Below are positions 30,500 to 41,288 of a stretch of DNA of 64,000 bases, piece by piece. The DNA lies in the NCBI GenBank assembly GCA_002746535.1, contig NVWA01000019.1, positions 1 through 64,000 of the forward strand, in the 5' to 3' direction. A program made the position numbers and the translations under genes. This DNA comes from Planctomycetota bacterium. Lineage in GTDB: Bacteria; Planctomycetota; GCA-2746535. Positions within the stretch are counted from its first letter, which is position 1. Each line of letters starts with the position of its first letter. Under the pieces are notes generated by a model that saw only the letters and a program-made list of their open reading frames with translations, was not told the DNA's origin and ran no database searches.

Positions 30500-32683
30500 A
30501 TGGGATTCAGTTTATTAAATAGTATTTTTGCCTACGGGCTTTTTGCCGTCAGTATACCGATCATAATTCATTTTTTGTTTAAGAGGCAATTTAAAACAAT
30601 TAAATGGGCAGCAATACATTACTTACAAGAAGCAGAAAAACGAGTTAGAAAACGATTGAGGCTCATTGAGTTATTCCTATTGATGCTTCGTTGTTTAGCC
30701 ATCATCCTTTTTATTTTACTATTTGGTCGATTAATTCTTGATCAATCAGGTAACATTAGTAAGTCGTTTGGAGGGAAAGCCTCATTTTATTATTTTGTAA
30801 TTGATAATTCACCCAGCATGAAAGCAAATGATGGATTTGGGAACCCTTTAAGTAGGATAAAAAAGGAAGCTATTGCTTTTATCAAAAATGAGTGTGATAA
30901 AAATCAAGAAAATTTCTTGACGATTATTCTTTCATCAAATCCGAAAGCACCCATTCTTAAAAAAATATTATTAAGTTTAGATAATTTAGAAGTTATCAAA
31001 AAAAGTATTTCTGATATTGAAACTAAAGATCAATCTTTAAAAATAGATGAATTATTTAATATTGTGCAAAATAATATTAATAAAAAGAAGAGTGAGTTTA
31101 ATCAGTTCATATATTTATTTTCAGATTTTAGAGACAGCGATTGGCTTGCTAGTGGCTCGAAAAAAATTAATAAATCTATAGCATCATTTGCAGGTAATAG
31201 TAATAAATTAATTCTCATTGATGCTGGAAAAGCTGTTTATAATAATGTTAGTATTTCTAATGTTACCTTAAATGAGAAAAGGATTATTGTAAATGTGCCA
31301 ATAAAATTTGAAGTTGAGATTAAAAATTTATCATCAACTGTAAAAAGTGACATCATTGTTGATATGAGTGTCAATGATTCCATTCCAATGAAAAAATCAA
31401 TTCCTTCATTAAGCGTTGGCGAAACCAAACATGTCATCTTTTCTTACTCATTTAATAAGGTAGGCAATTATGAAATTAAATATGAAATTGATGATGATGA
31501 TTTTAATTCTGATAATCAAAGATATTACTCTGTAGAAGTGAAGCAGGGCAACAAAATTTTAATTATCGATGGTAGCACTTCTCAAGACATCACAAATTCA
31601 GAGTCATACTTTATAAAAACGGCAATAACACCTCCTGGTGAAATGAATTCTGGTCACCAAATAATTGTTAAATCAGAAAGCGAATTTAACTCAACTTCGT
31701 TAAATAATTACGAAGTTATTTATTTGTGTAATTTATATAGGTTATCTCAAGAGAAAATAAATGAAATTGAAGATTGGGTTAATGAAGGCGGTAGTTTAAT
31801 ATTTACATTAGGTGATCAGATTGATGATAACTTTTACAATGATTATTTGTTTAAAGATGGCGGTGGAATTTTACCGGCAAAATTAAATAGTATTGAACAA
31901 TTAAAAGAGGGCGAGTTTTCTAATTTTGTAGATTTAGATTTTAATCATCCAATGTTTTCAATTTTTAATCAAGAAGCTAGTAAAATAATTTTGAATACAA
32001 GATTTTACCGTTGGTGGAATGTTGAAGTTAAAAATAAAATAAATACTAATATTTTGGGATATTTTCAAAATGATTCAAAGACGCCAGCTTTTATAGAAAA
32101 AACAATTGGTCGAGGAAAAGTATTTTTATATACATCTACAATTGATGATGATTGGAATTCATGGCCAACCGAGCTTAGTTATATTGTTACTCATCTAGAG
32201 TTAGTGAGATATTGTTTGTTAGATAAGAGTAATGAAAATGTAATTACGACCGGTGATCCAATTATTTTAAATACACCGACAACTATTTACAAGCCTAATG
32301 CAGGTATTAAATTACCTAATGTGGACTCTTTTGAATCAATTAAGTCCGTTGCTGGGCACAATAATAATGAATATTCTTTCAAATGGTTGAATACCCAAAT
32401 GGCGGGTTTTTATAAATTTCAATTAAACTCTTATAAAGGCGAGATAGTTAACAAAAGCTATTCTGCGAATATTGATAAAAAGGAAAGTTTGTTAGAGCAG
32501 GGTAAGTTAAAAAGTTCATTAAACAATTCTAAGATTAATAATTTATCATTTATATCTCTCGAGGAATTTAAAGATTCTGATGAAAAAGTTATTGTCGAGT
32601 TTTGGAAAATTATTTGCATCATACTTGTTACAGTATTGCTACTGGAATCCATAGTTGCATGGTATTTTGGAGGTAAAAGATAG
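30500..32683 (+). CDS. BatA-like membrane protein with VWA domain
   Basis: N-terminal double TM 'SLLNSIFAYGLFAVSIPIIIHFLFKRQFKTIKWAAIHYLQEAEKRVRKRLRLIELFLLMLRCLAIILFILLF'; MIDAS 'VIDNSPSMK'. Confidence 0.85.
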   Translation: MGFSLLNSIFAYGLFAVSIPIIIHFLFKRQFKTIKWAAIHYLQEAEKRVRKRLRLIELFLLMLRCLAIILFILLFGRLILDQSGNISKSFGGKASFYYFVIDNSPSMKANDGFGNPLSRIKKEAIAFIKNECDKNQENFLTIILSSNPKAPILKKILLSLDNLEVIKKSISDIETKDQSLKIDELFNIVQNNINKKKSEFNQFIYLFSDFRDSDWLASGSKKINKSIASFAGNSNKLILIDAGKAVYNNVSISNVTLNEKRIIVNVPIKFEVEIKNLSSTVKSDIIVDMSVNDSIPMKKSIPSLSVGETKHVIFSYSFNKVGNYEIKYEIDDDDFNSDNQRYYSVEVKQGNKILIIDGSTSQDITNSESYFIKTAITPPGEMNSGHQIIVKSESEFNSTSLNNYEVIYLCNLYRLSQEKINEIEDWVNEGGSLIFTLGDQIDDNFYNDYLFKDGGGILPAKLNSIEQLKEGEFSNFVDLDFNHPMFSIFNQEASKIILNTRFYRWWNVEVKNKINTNILGYFQNDSKTPAFIEKTIGRGKVFLYTSTIDDDWNSWPTELSYIVTHLELVRYCLLDKSNENVITTGDPIILNTPTTIYKPNAGIKLPNVDSFESIKSVAGHNNNEYSFKWLNTQMAGFYKFQLNSYKGEIVNKSYSANIDKKESLLEQGKLKSSLNNSKINNLSFISLEEFKDSDEKVIVEFWKIICIILVTVLLLESIVAWYFGGKR

Positions 32684-35109
32684 TGATAATCTGGTTGATA
32701 AAGACATTTGGTATTGATGAAAAGAAAATACCTGTAGATTCTGAAACATATTTGGTTTTTAATAATGCGCCGACATCTTGGTTAGTATTTGTGTACTTGA
32801 TAATAATTTTGGCTAGTGTGATATTCATTTGGAAAATATATAGTAATGAACATACTGTATGTAGCCTTAAAAAAAGAAGGATTCTTGCACTTACACGTAT
32901 AGTTATTTTACTTATTCTTAGTATTGTTTTTTTAGATCCTTCCATCGGTATTAGAATTAAAAAATTAATTGAACCGCATATTTTGGTGTTGGTTGATAAT
33001 TCTGCTTCTATGAAATTGAATGATTTCTATATTCAAAAAGATGCTAAAGAAGGAGTGAAAGGCTATTTAAATAAAGGCAATCTGAATGGTGTCAGATTAG
33101 ACATTTTAAAGAAAGCCTTAGGGGACTATGAACTCGATAAAAATTTAAAGGAAAAAGGAATCGTAAGTTATTACCAGATAGATCGAGAAGTTAAAACCAG
33201 TAAAAACGAGAATGGTTTAAAAGGCCTTGTTCAAGGAATCAAGGGGACGGGGTTGTTTTCAGATATTACAGGTGGCGTGCGAAATGCTATTTCTCAACAT
33301 AAAGGCAAAACTATTTCTGGTATTGTATTAATGACCGATGGGCAAGTAAATGGTGGTAGGCCTTTAGACGAGTTAACCAAATATTTACAAGATAAAAATG
33401 TTCCTGCATATGTAGTAGGATTAGGCAGTCCTTATAAAGCTAAAAATGTAAAAATTAATGATTTGTGGATTCCCACTAAAATTTTTAAAGGTGATCCCTT
33501 TCAAGTGCAAATAAGAATTAATGCAAAAGAGGTCACTAATGAAGCACTAACAGTTGAATTATATGAAATCCCTGTATTGAAAGATGGTAAGTTAAATGAA
33601 GAGAATAAATCTTTTATAAAGAAAAAAGAGATTGTTTGGAATGGTGGATTAGTCGAACAAAAAATTGTATTCAATCATACTGCAGAAAAAGAAGGAAAGT
33701 ACGCATATCGAGTTGTAATACCTAAATTAGAATATGAGTCAGTAGTAGAAGATAATATCAAGCAGAACATCACAGAGATTATTTCAAAAAAAGCTAAATT
33801 ATTGTTAATCTCAGGAGTAAGTTCATGGGAATATAGATTAGTAAAGACTCTTTTTGAACGAGATAAAACGATAGACCTATCTTGCTGGTTGCAATCCATG
33901 GATTTAAATATGGTTCAAGAAGGGAATATTCCTATAACTTCATTGCCTGATACAGAAGAGGATTTATTTAAATATGATGTAATAGTTTTATTAGACCCAA
34001 ACCCAATAGATTTTGATGAAAAATGGTTTGATATATTGGAAAAATTTATTGATAAAAATAAGGGCGGTGTTTTGTTTAATGCTGGTCCAAAATATTCTAT
34101 TCAAATGTTGAACTTGTATGCGACAGCTAATTTGAAAAAGATTTTACCAGTTAAGTTTTCGAAATATCAACGTGAACACACGGACTTTTTAAAAGTAACT
34201 TTTGGAAGGTTATGGCCAATGAAGTTAACAAATGATGGTCGTGGCCACTTTATAAGCCAGTACTACAAAGAGGTTTTAAAGAATGAAGAGGTTTGGCAAA
34301 AGTTGCCCGGAATTTATTGGAGTTTCCCTGCTATTGAAGCAAAACCAGGAGCGAAGATATTAATTGAGCATAGTAATCCTCGTTTAATTATTAAAGAGAA
34401 TAAAAGACCATTGTTAATTGCAGGTCAATATGGAAGTGGTCGAACTCTTTATAAAGGTTTTACAAGTACATGGAGATGGAAAAGGCTTGGCGAAAAGTAT
34501 TTTGACCAATTTTGGGTGAAAGCGGTTAGATATTTATTGGAAGGTAAATTAGGTAAAGGTAATAAATATGGCTCCTTGTATACCGTTAAAGAAATGTATT
34601 ATCAAGGAGATATGATTCAGGTAAATGCACAATTGTTTGATGAGTTTTTGCAACCGTTAAAAGTACCGACTGTAAAGGCAGAATTATTTCAAGGTTCCAA
34701 TAAAGTTCAGGAGGTAAAATTAAAGCAAATCCCAAATCGAATAGGTTATTATGAAGCAGAATTTCCAGCCAGACTGACAGGTGAAATAGAACTTAAAGTT
34801 GATAATTTAGTGTTGGAAGCAAAGGGTAAAAAACTAACCCATCAATTCAAAATTGAAATGCCACTTTTTGAATATGATAATCCGGAGATGAATAAATTAG
34901 GACTAACCAATTTAGTGACATCTACCAAAGGAAAATTTTATAATCCAATTGATCTTAACAATATTGGCCAGGATTTTCCAAACCGAAAAGAAATAATTAT
35001 GATTAATAAAAAACCAATTCAATTGTGGGACAATATGAGACTATTAATTTTCTTGCTTGTTTTAATAAGTTTTGAATGGTTTTATCGTAAAAAGAATAAG
35101 TTACTGTGA
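32683..35109 (+). CDS. VWA-domain membrane protein with glutamine amidotransferase-like region; GTG start
   Basis: Two N-terminal TMs; MIDAS 'LVLVDNSASMK', 'ISGIVLMTDGQVNGG'; 'KLLLISGVSSWEYRLVKTLFERD' region; C-terminal TM. Confidence 0.8.
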   Translation: MIIWLIKTFGIDEKKIPVDSETYLVFNNAPTSWLVFVYLIIILASVIFIWKIYSNEHTVCSLKKRRILALTRIVILLILSIVFLDPSIGIRIKKLIEPHILVLVDNSASMKLNDFYIQKDAKEGVKGYLNKGNLNGVRLDILKKALGDYELDKNLKEKGIVSYYQIDREVKTSKNENGLKGLVQGIKGTGLFSDITGGVRNAISQHKGKTISGIVLMTDGQVNGGRPLDELTKYLQDKNVPAYVVGLGSPYKAKNVKINDLWIPTKIFKGDPFQVQIRINAKEVTNEALTVELYEIPVLKDGKLNEENKSFIKKKEIVWNGGLVEQKIVFNHTAEKEGKYAYRVVIPKLEYESVVEDNIKQNITEIISKKAKLLLISGVSSWEYRLVKTLFERDKTIDLSCWLQSMDLNMVQEGNIPITSLPDTEEDLFKYDVIVLLDPNPIDFDEKWFDILEKFIDKNKGGVLFNAGPKYSIQMLNLYATANLKKILPVKFSKYQREHTDFLKVTFGRLWPMKLTNDGRGHFISQYYKEVLKNEEVWQKLPGIYWSFPAIEAKPGAKILIEHSNPRLIIKENKRPLLIAGQYGSGRTLYKGFTSTWRWKRLGEKYFDQFWVKAVRYLLEGKLGKGNKYGSLYTVKEMYYQGDMIQVNAQLFDEFLQPLKVPTVKAELFQGSNKVQEVKLKQIPNRIGYYEAEFPARLTGEIELKVDNLVLEAKGKKLTHQFKIEMPLFEYDNPEMNKLGLTNLVTSTKGKFYNPIDLNNIGQDFPNRKEIIMINKKPIQLWDNMRLLIFLLVLISFEWFYRKKNKLL

Positions 35110-35119
35110 TGGATAAAAA

Positions 35120-37255
35120 ATGAGCAATTTGGATATTTCTATTATTAAAAAAAGCTTAATGAAGATTAGAGCTTCTATCAGATCTTGGAATCTTATTACT
35201 TCTATAAGTTATTTTATTGTAGCCGTGTCGGTTGTTATTTTTATTAGCTTATTTGTAGATCGTGTATTTAGAATGGATTATGGACAGCGTCTCTTTTTTT
35301 TAATTTCAGGCGCGATATTTTTAATGTTTATTTTTTTCAAAAAAGTAATTCTACCTATGTATATTAAGATTACTGATGAACAAATTTGTCAAGCAATTGA
35401 AAAACGTACTCCTGAATTATCTAATAAATTAGTCTCTGGTTATCAATTTGCACTCATGAATAACCCTGAAGTATATGGATACTCTAATCAATTAGTTAAT
35501 GAATCTATAAATGAAGCCATCTCTGCTGTTAATCGTTTTGAAATAAAAAAAATATTTGATTCTAAATTATATTATAAAATGCTAATGGGTGGTTTTGCCG
35601 GTATATCCTTAATATCATTATTTTTGTTTTATTTTCCAAAAGAATTTAAAATTTGGACATCTCGAAATATTTATTTATCAGAAGTACAATGGCCAAGGCA
35701 GACAATATTAAAGATTCATGGTGTTAAAAATAATTCTATGGAATTGCCAATGCACGATGATTTAAATATTAGTGTCGAAGCAAATACCAATGGGGTTATA
35801 CCGGATTTAATTGAGCTGAAGTTGAATAGGAATGGATTAATAACCTACCATCAGCTATATAAAGCTAATAATAATGAATACCGATATCAAATAAGTCATT
35901 TAAAGGATAATGTCAAATTCCAAGTTAAAGGAGGCGATGACGTCTCGAATTGGATCGATGTTAAACTTATCGAACGACCTGTTATCGAAGATCTAAAGTT
36001 ATTTTATGTGCCGCCTGAATACACTGGAATTAAAAACAAAAACTTAGTGGTTGGTCAATCTTTATATCAAATTATTGCTGGAAGTGAATTTTTCATAAGT
36101 GGCAATTGTTCAAAAAATCTAAGCGTCGTTGAGCTCCATGCTAATGGATCATTGGTTAAAAAAATAGAGAAAATAAATAGTAAGAAGTTTTTAGTTGATC
36201 TAAATAAAGATGATTTAAAAACGGGTGTTTATGAAATTAAATTAATTGATCAGAGTGGAACATCAAATTATAAAGCGATTTTATTTAATACAGAGGTTTT
36301 AAAAGATAACCCTCCTGTAATTGATTTTAAGATTCCTGTGATAGGTAATTCCATAACTAAGCAGGCAAGAATACCTATAAAGTGGACTGTTACTGATGAC
36401 TTTGGTATTAAAGAAATAGGTCTGAGTATGAGAATGCTAAATCAGAAAGAGGAAGAAGCGAACCTATATATCGATGAAATACTAAAAAACGAGGATAAAT
36501 CTAAAAAATCTTTTTCAAATAAAGAGTTGCTTAAATTAGGTGATTACAAAATGGATATTGGCCACCAACTTATAATCACTATGACTGGTAATGATTTTAA
36601 TATATTAAATAATTCACAAGGGAAGTCTCCTATATTTAAATATCAATTAATTAGTGTTGAAGCATTGAGAAAAGAATTATTTGAAAGAGAACAAGAGCTG
36701 AGAGCTGATATTGTAAGGCAAAAGAAAGAAGAAGAATCAATTTATATTGAGACAGTCAGACTTATGGAAACGTTGAACACAAGGAAAAGTTTTAATATAA
36801 AAGATATAGCTCAAATCAGAAAAATTGAGAAAAAACAAAAATTAATGGGAAATAAAAATCTGTTTGTTGTGAAGATGTTTAATCAAATTTTAACGGCAAC
36901 AAAAATTAATTTATTAGATGATGATGAATTAGATAATTCAAACAGAATCAAAAATAAAATTACAAAACCTCTCTTAAATATTACAGAGAACTTAATACCT
37001 GCTGTAATTCTCAAATTTAAATTTGTGAGCATAAAAAATGATTACGAAACTAATTTAAACAAATTATTAGTTGTCAAAAGAAACCAAGATAAAATTATTA
37101 AGGTTTATGAATCTATATTAAAAAATATGAGTAAATGGGAAGGTTATTACGAGACAGTAAGTTTATTAAAAGAAATAATAAAAGAGCAGAAAAAATTACA
37201 AGAATTAACTGAAAAAAGTAGAAAAGATAACATTAAAGGAGTCTTTGATGAATAA
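35120..37255 (+). CDS. DUF4175-like membrane protein
   Basis: Two N-terminal TMs, position next to BatA/VWA genes, long extracytoplasmic beta-rich region 'LKDNPPVIDFKIPVIGNSITKQARIPIKWTVTDDFGIKEIGL'. Confidence 0.5.
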   Translation: MSNLDISIIKKSLMKIRASIRSWNLITSISYFIVAVSVVIFISLFVDRVFRMDYGQRLFFLISGAIFLMFIFFKKVILPMYIKITDEQICQAIEKRTPELSNKLVSGYQFALMNNPEVYGYSNQLVNESINEAISAVNRFEIKKIFDSKLYYKMLMGGFAGISLISLFLFYFPKEFKIWTSRNIYLSEVQWPRQTILKIHGVKNNSMELPMHDDLNISVEANTNGVIPDLIELKLNRNGLITYHQLYKANNNEYRYQISHLKDNVKFQVKGGDDVSNWIDVKLIERPVIEDLKLFYVPPEYTGIKNKNLVVGQSLYQIIAGSEFFISGNCSKNLSVVELHANGSLVKKIEKINSKKFLVDLNKDDLKTGVYEIKLIDQSGTSNYKAILFNTEVLKDNPPVIDFKIPVIGNSITKQARIPIKWTVTDDFGIKEIGLSMRMLNQKEEEANLYIDEILKNEDKSKKSFSNKELLKLGDYKMDIGHQLIITMTGNDFNILNNSQGKSPIFKYQLISVEALRKELFEREQELRADIVRQKKEEESIYIETVRLMETLNTRKSFNIKDIAQIRKIEKKQKLMGNKNLFVVKMFNQILTATKINLLDDDELDNSNRIKNKITKPLLNITENLIPAVILKFKFVSIKNDYETNLNKLLVVKRNQDKIIKVYESILKNMSKWEGYYETVSLLKEIIKEQKKLQELTEKSRKDNIKGVFDE

Positions 37256-39230
37256 ATTATTTTTAGTCATATTTATTATAAATTTATTAATATCGATTTC
37301 ATTATTATCTGATGAAAAAATTAATAAAGATGAACTCAAATCTTCATTGGTCATTCAGCAAGAAAATATAAAAAAATTAATACTTTCATTGGATGAAAAG
37401 TTGGTTCGTTTGGCAAATAAGCTCAAAGAAAAAGAGCCCGAAAATGCAGCTTTATTATTGTTAGCATACAAAAAGTCGAAAGAATCATTGATAAGTCTAC
37501 AGGTTGATCAGAATATTGATCTTCTCAAGAATGATGAGTTACAGGAATCAATCACTGCTCAGAAAAAAATTCTTGATAATTTATTTAAAGTAATGAGTGC
37601 TTTAACTGATGAAGATATTTCTGTAAAAGAAGAAATTAAAAGGTTAGAAAAATTAAAAAAGAAAATCAATAGACTTATTAAAGAAGAAAAAAAGCTCATT
37701 AGAGAAAGTAGTAAAATTGAAAACAAAGAAAAGGCAACTAAGGACCTAAGTGAGGAAATAGAAAAATTAGAAGATGTAATTAAAAAGAGTGAGAAGATTC
37801 TTGATAAAACAGTAAAAAACAGATTGAAAGGCATTCAAAGTCTAACTGATATTGCAAAAGGTCTTGAGAATATTCAAAACAAGGTGTCTAAAATTCATTC
37901 CAAAATTGAAGGCTCGCCTATCTCAAGTAAAAAAGAAAAGAAAGAAGAATTATTCAAAGAAGATAAAAAAACAAAAAAAGAAGATAAGACTAGTGAACCT
38001 GGTGCAAGTGAGTTAAAGAGTGCTTTTAAATCATTGAAAAAGGCGGAGTCTGAAATTATTAATGGTAGACCATTTTCAAGCGAAGGTGATCAGAAAAAAG
38101 CTATAGCGTCATTGAAAAAGGCCTTGTCGAAATTAAAAAAGGAAAAGGATAGAATTGTTGCTCTACCAAAAGATTACCCTGATGAATTGGCTGAGAAACA
38201 AGATAAATCATTAGAAGATTTAAAGAAAATAAGTGGCGATGATAAAAATAATAAATTGCCTGAAGAAAATAAAAATGAAGACTCATCTGAAAATGACAAA
38301 GGTGAACAATCAAAAGGTGAATCTAAAAAGAAGGATGATCAATCAGGAAAAAAAGGGGAAAATTCAGGTGAAAAAGGTGCAAGTAGTGGAGAGTCTGATA
38401 ATAATTCAGACAAGAAGCCAGAAGAAAAAAAGCCACAATCACCTATGGAAAAAACTCAAAAATTCATGCAAGAAGCTTCCAAAAATTTAAGAAAAAAGAA
38501 TATAGCAAAAGCCAAAGAAGAACAGAAGAAGGCATTAAAGGAATTGGAAAAAATTAAAGAAGAAATTGATAAAACTCTTGCCCAATTAAGAGATGAAGAA
38601 AAAGAAGAGAAGTTAGCTAAATTGGAATCACGATTTATAGAAATATTGAATAGGCAAAAAATATTACTTAGCAATACAGTAAAGTTAAATAAATTGAAAA
38701 AAGCATCTGGATGGACCAGATTGGAAAAAATAAAAGTTCAGGAATTAAGCTTAGAAGAAATTGATATTAAAGAGCTTGTAGTAAAAACAGAAGATTTATT
38801 GTTGGAAGATGCATCAACGGTTGTTTTCCCAGATGTCGTTAATCTTTTGAAAGAAGATATGATTGAAATAGCTGGTTTTTTAAAAGAAGGAAATGTTGAT
38901 GAGCTAACTATCATTTTGGAAAAGGAAACGATAAAAACTTTGGATGAGTTAATTGAGGCTTTACAGAAAGCTCAAAAAGATTTAGAGAAAGATAAAGAAT
39001 CTAAAGAGGGGCAACCTAATAATGGTAACTCTGGGAATACCCAATTGGTTTCAAAATCTTCGGAGTTAAAGTTACTGCAAAAAATGCAATTAAGAGTCAA
39101 TAGAATGACAGAGTTTTTCAACAAGAATGAAATAAGCGATGCTTCACGTAAGAAAAAAGAAGTAAAAAGAATATTTAAAAAACAGAAACATGTTTTGAAT
39201 ATTACAATAAAAATGAATGAAAGAAGGTGA
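37248..39230 (+). CDS. Secreted Lys/Glu-rich coiled-coil protein
   Basis: Signal peptide; long heptad-like K/E/L segments; low-complexity 'KKDDQSGKKGENSGEKGASSGESDNNSDKKPEEKKPQ'; ATG 37248 overlaps the previous gene. Confidence 0.6.
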   Translation: MNKLFLVIFIINLLISISLLSDEKINKDELKSSLVIQQENIKKLILSLDEKLVRLANKLKEKEPENAALLLLAYKKSKESLISLQVDQNIDLLKNDELQESITAQKKILDNLFKVMSALTDEDISVKEEIKRLEKLKKKINRLIKEEKKLIRESSKIENKEKATKDLSEEIEKLEDVIKKSEKILDKTVKNRLKGIQSLTDIAKGLENIQNKVSKIHSKIEGSPISSKKEKKEELFKEDKKTKKEDKTSEPGASELKSAFKSLKKAESEIINGRPFSSEGDQKKAIASLKKALSKLKKEKDRIVALPKDYPDELAEKQDKSLEDLKKISGDDKNNKLPEENKNEDSSENDKGEQSKGESKKKDDQSGKKGENSGEKGASSGESDNNSDKKPEEKKPQSPMEKTQKFMQEASKNLRKKNIAKAKEEQKKALKELEKIKEEIDKTLAQLRDEEKEEKLAKLESRFIEILNRQKILLSNTVKLNKLKKASGWTRLEKIKVQELSLEEIDIKELVVKTEDLLLEDASTVVFPDVVNLLKEDMIEIAGFLKEGNVDELTIILEKETIKTLDELIEALQKAQKDLEKDKESKEGQPNNGNSGNTQLVSKSSELKLLQKMQLRVNRMTEFFNKNEISDASRKKKEVKRIFKKQKHVLNITIKMNERR

Positions 39231-39233
39231 TGC

Positions 39234-41288
39234 ATGAAAAGATTATTTTTTTCGGTAGTCATAATATATTTAGCTTGTCAATTTAGTTTTGCCCAAGAGA
39301 AAGCAAAAACGAATTTTAATTTTGAGACTAATAAGCTAAGTGATGGTGATAATTATGATATTTACCTACCAGTAAAATTACCTAAAAATGAAAAACTACC
39401 TTTGTATTTTATTTTTTCCTATAGAGATGAAGGGCAAATGTTGGTTGAGCCCCTCCAGGATTTAGTCTCAGATTCAAAGATAGGTTTAGTTCATTTGAAG
39501 AATTTAAATAGCATTATGAGTATAGGAAAATTAAGGGCCAAATTCACTCTGACTGTACTGGATATACATCAAAAGTATTCTTTTCATCATCAACGAATAT
39601 ATTTTGGAGGATTAAAATCAGGGGCTATTATCGCAATGGCTGTTGCCAAATGGAGTAGAGATGCGGTAAAGGGTTTGTTGCTTGTCGATGGCTGCCATAT
39701 TCCTATTGAGGGGCATCCTGTAGTGATCTCTGATATCTATTCCTTTGGTCGAAAAGAAGGTAGGGGATTACGAACTTTAACAAATTTACAAAAACGTTTA
39801 AAGAGTTATGACGTTAAGTTTATTATTAACAAATTTGAAAGTGAGGGTGAAGTCCCTAGTAAGATTGAATTATCTAAATCATTTATTTGGTTTGATAAAG
39901 AATGGTTTCGATATGCTGATGATCTGACTTCTTATGGGCGATTGCAACGAAGACGAATTGCTCTAGCGGAATATAAGAAGATATCTAAATTAAAAAGCAA
40001 AAAGAAATTTGATATTATATATAATAAATTTGAAATATTCTTAGAAGACTTTGGCAATTCAAGTGAGCCCACGGTGCTGTCTTTACTAAAAAAAGCAAAT
40101 AAGAAACTTAATTCTTATGCAACTAAACCTGATGTAGTTGCCCTTCTTAATTATCGAAAAGTAACATCATTGATGAAAGATTTAACTAAAAACTATGAAA
40201 ATATTTCAAGCACAATAAATCAATTAAAAGAAATAAGCACACTCTACCCTAATACGTTAGCATCACAAAAATCTATTAAGGGCATTAGCTATTGGGAAAC
40301 ATATATGAAGGAACGTAAAATATATGTAAAGATGAGATCAAATGAAGAAGTGGTGAAGGGATATTTAAGTTTTATAGAAAAAGAAATTAAAAATGAACAA
40401 AATAAAAAACTGATTCAAAAAGTATATTTAAATGCTCAGCAGTCTAAAGAATTATCAGAGTTTATTCCAAATAGTATGATGTTAATAGATGAATCATATC
40501 AAAGAGGAATGATTGCATTTGGATTGAATAAGATGAATACAGCAAAAAAATATTTTTCGAATATTACTAATGAGCAGAATAATTATTTACAAGCATATCG
40601 CGAATATTATTTAGCCCGAATTCATGTTATAAAAGGTAATTATGAAGAAGCTGAAATAAAATTAGAAATGCTCTTAAAAGGTAATGTCAAGTTTACAACT
40701 CACAAAGAAGATATTTTCTTTCTACTCGCAATTAGTTTGTTTAAACAGTTTAAAAGAAATGAGGCCGAAGCATTATTTAATGAGTTCATGAAGAGGTTTC
40801 CTGACGCTCCAGAAAGAATGGTTGTGGGTGCATCTCAAATGGTTAATAGAATTAGGGCTTATGAAGAAGGTTCACTCTCAGATGTAGAAGAGCGCATGGA
40901 TTATTCAAAAAGAAAAATTAGATTATCAGATATGGGTGAGGATAGTATCAAGAACCAAAAAAAGATTGTGGAGATTCTCGCTAAATTAATAAAAGAGGCC
41001 GAACAACAAGAGCAAGATCAGAGAGATAGAAATAGACAAAATCAATCAGGTAATGGTCAATCTCCATCTAATCCAAGTCAACCTGCTGAAGAATCATCAG
41101 CACCAGAAGGTAAGACAAAAATTGGTGATTTGAAAAAATTTAGTAGGGGGAAAAGAAGTGAGATGTGGGGTAAAGCTCGAAAGAAAGAGAGAGAAAAGGT
41201 ATTGAATAATTTAAAAGAAAAGTTTCCAGAAAGATACCGCCAATTAATAGAGCAATATTTTAAAGGTCTGCAAAAAGATGAAGAGTAA
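39234..41288 (+). CDS. Secreted alpha/beta-hydrolase-like and TPR protein
   Basis: Signal peptide; 'YDIYLPVKLPKNEKLPLYFIFSYRDEG...RIYFGGLKSGAIIAMAVAKW...VKGLLLVDGCH'; TPR-like 'AYREYYLARIHVIKGNYEEAEIKLEMLLKG'; Q/N/S-rich linker and basic C-terminal segment. Confidence 0.6.
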   Translation: MKRLFFSVVIIYLACQFSFAQEKAKTNFNFETNKLSDGDNYDIYLPVKLPKNEKLPLYFIFSYRDEGQMLVEPLQDLVSDSKIGLVHLKNLNSIMSIGKLRAKFTLTVLDIHQKYSFHHQRIYFGGLKSGAIIAMAVAKWSRDAVKGLLLVDGCHIPIEGHPVVISDIYSFGRKEGRGLRTLTNLQKRLKSYDVKFIINKFESEGEVPSKIELSKSFIWFDKEWFRYADDLTSYGRLQRRRIALAEYKKISKLKSKKKFDIIYNKFEIFLEDFGNSSEPTVLSLLKKANKKLNSYATKPDVVALLNYRKVTSLMKDLTKNYENISSTINQLKEISTLYPNTLASQKSIKGISYWETYMKERKIYVKMRSNEEVVKGYLSFIEKEIKNEQNKKLIQKVYLNAQQSKELSEFIPNSMMLIDESYQRGMIAFGLNKMNTAKKYFSNITNEQNNYLQAYREYYLARIHVIKGNYEEAEIKLEMLLKGNVKFTTHKEDIFFLLAISLFKQFKRNEAEALFNEFMKRFPDAPERMVVGASQMVNRIRAYEEGSLSDVEERMDYSKRKIRLSDMGEDSIKNQKKIVEILAKLIKEAEQQEQDQRDRNRQNQSGNGQSPSNPSQPAEESSAPEGKTKIGDLKKFSRGKRSEMWGKARKKEREKVLNNLKEKFPERYRQLIEQYFKGLQKDEE

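Noticed and set aside
38233-38490. 85-aa plus-strand ORF in another frame of the coiled-coil gene
   Set aside because: Product of A-rich low-complexity sequence encoding Lys/Glu; no domain or credible start context.
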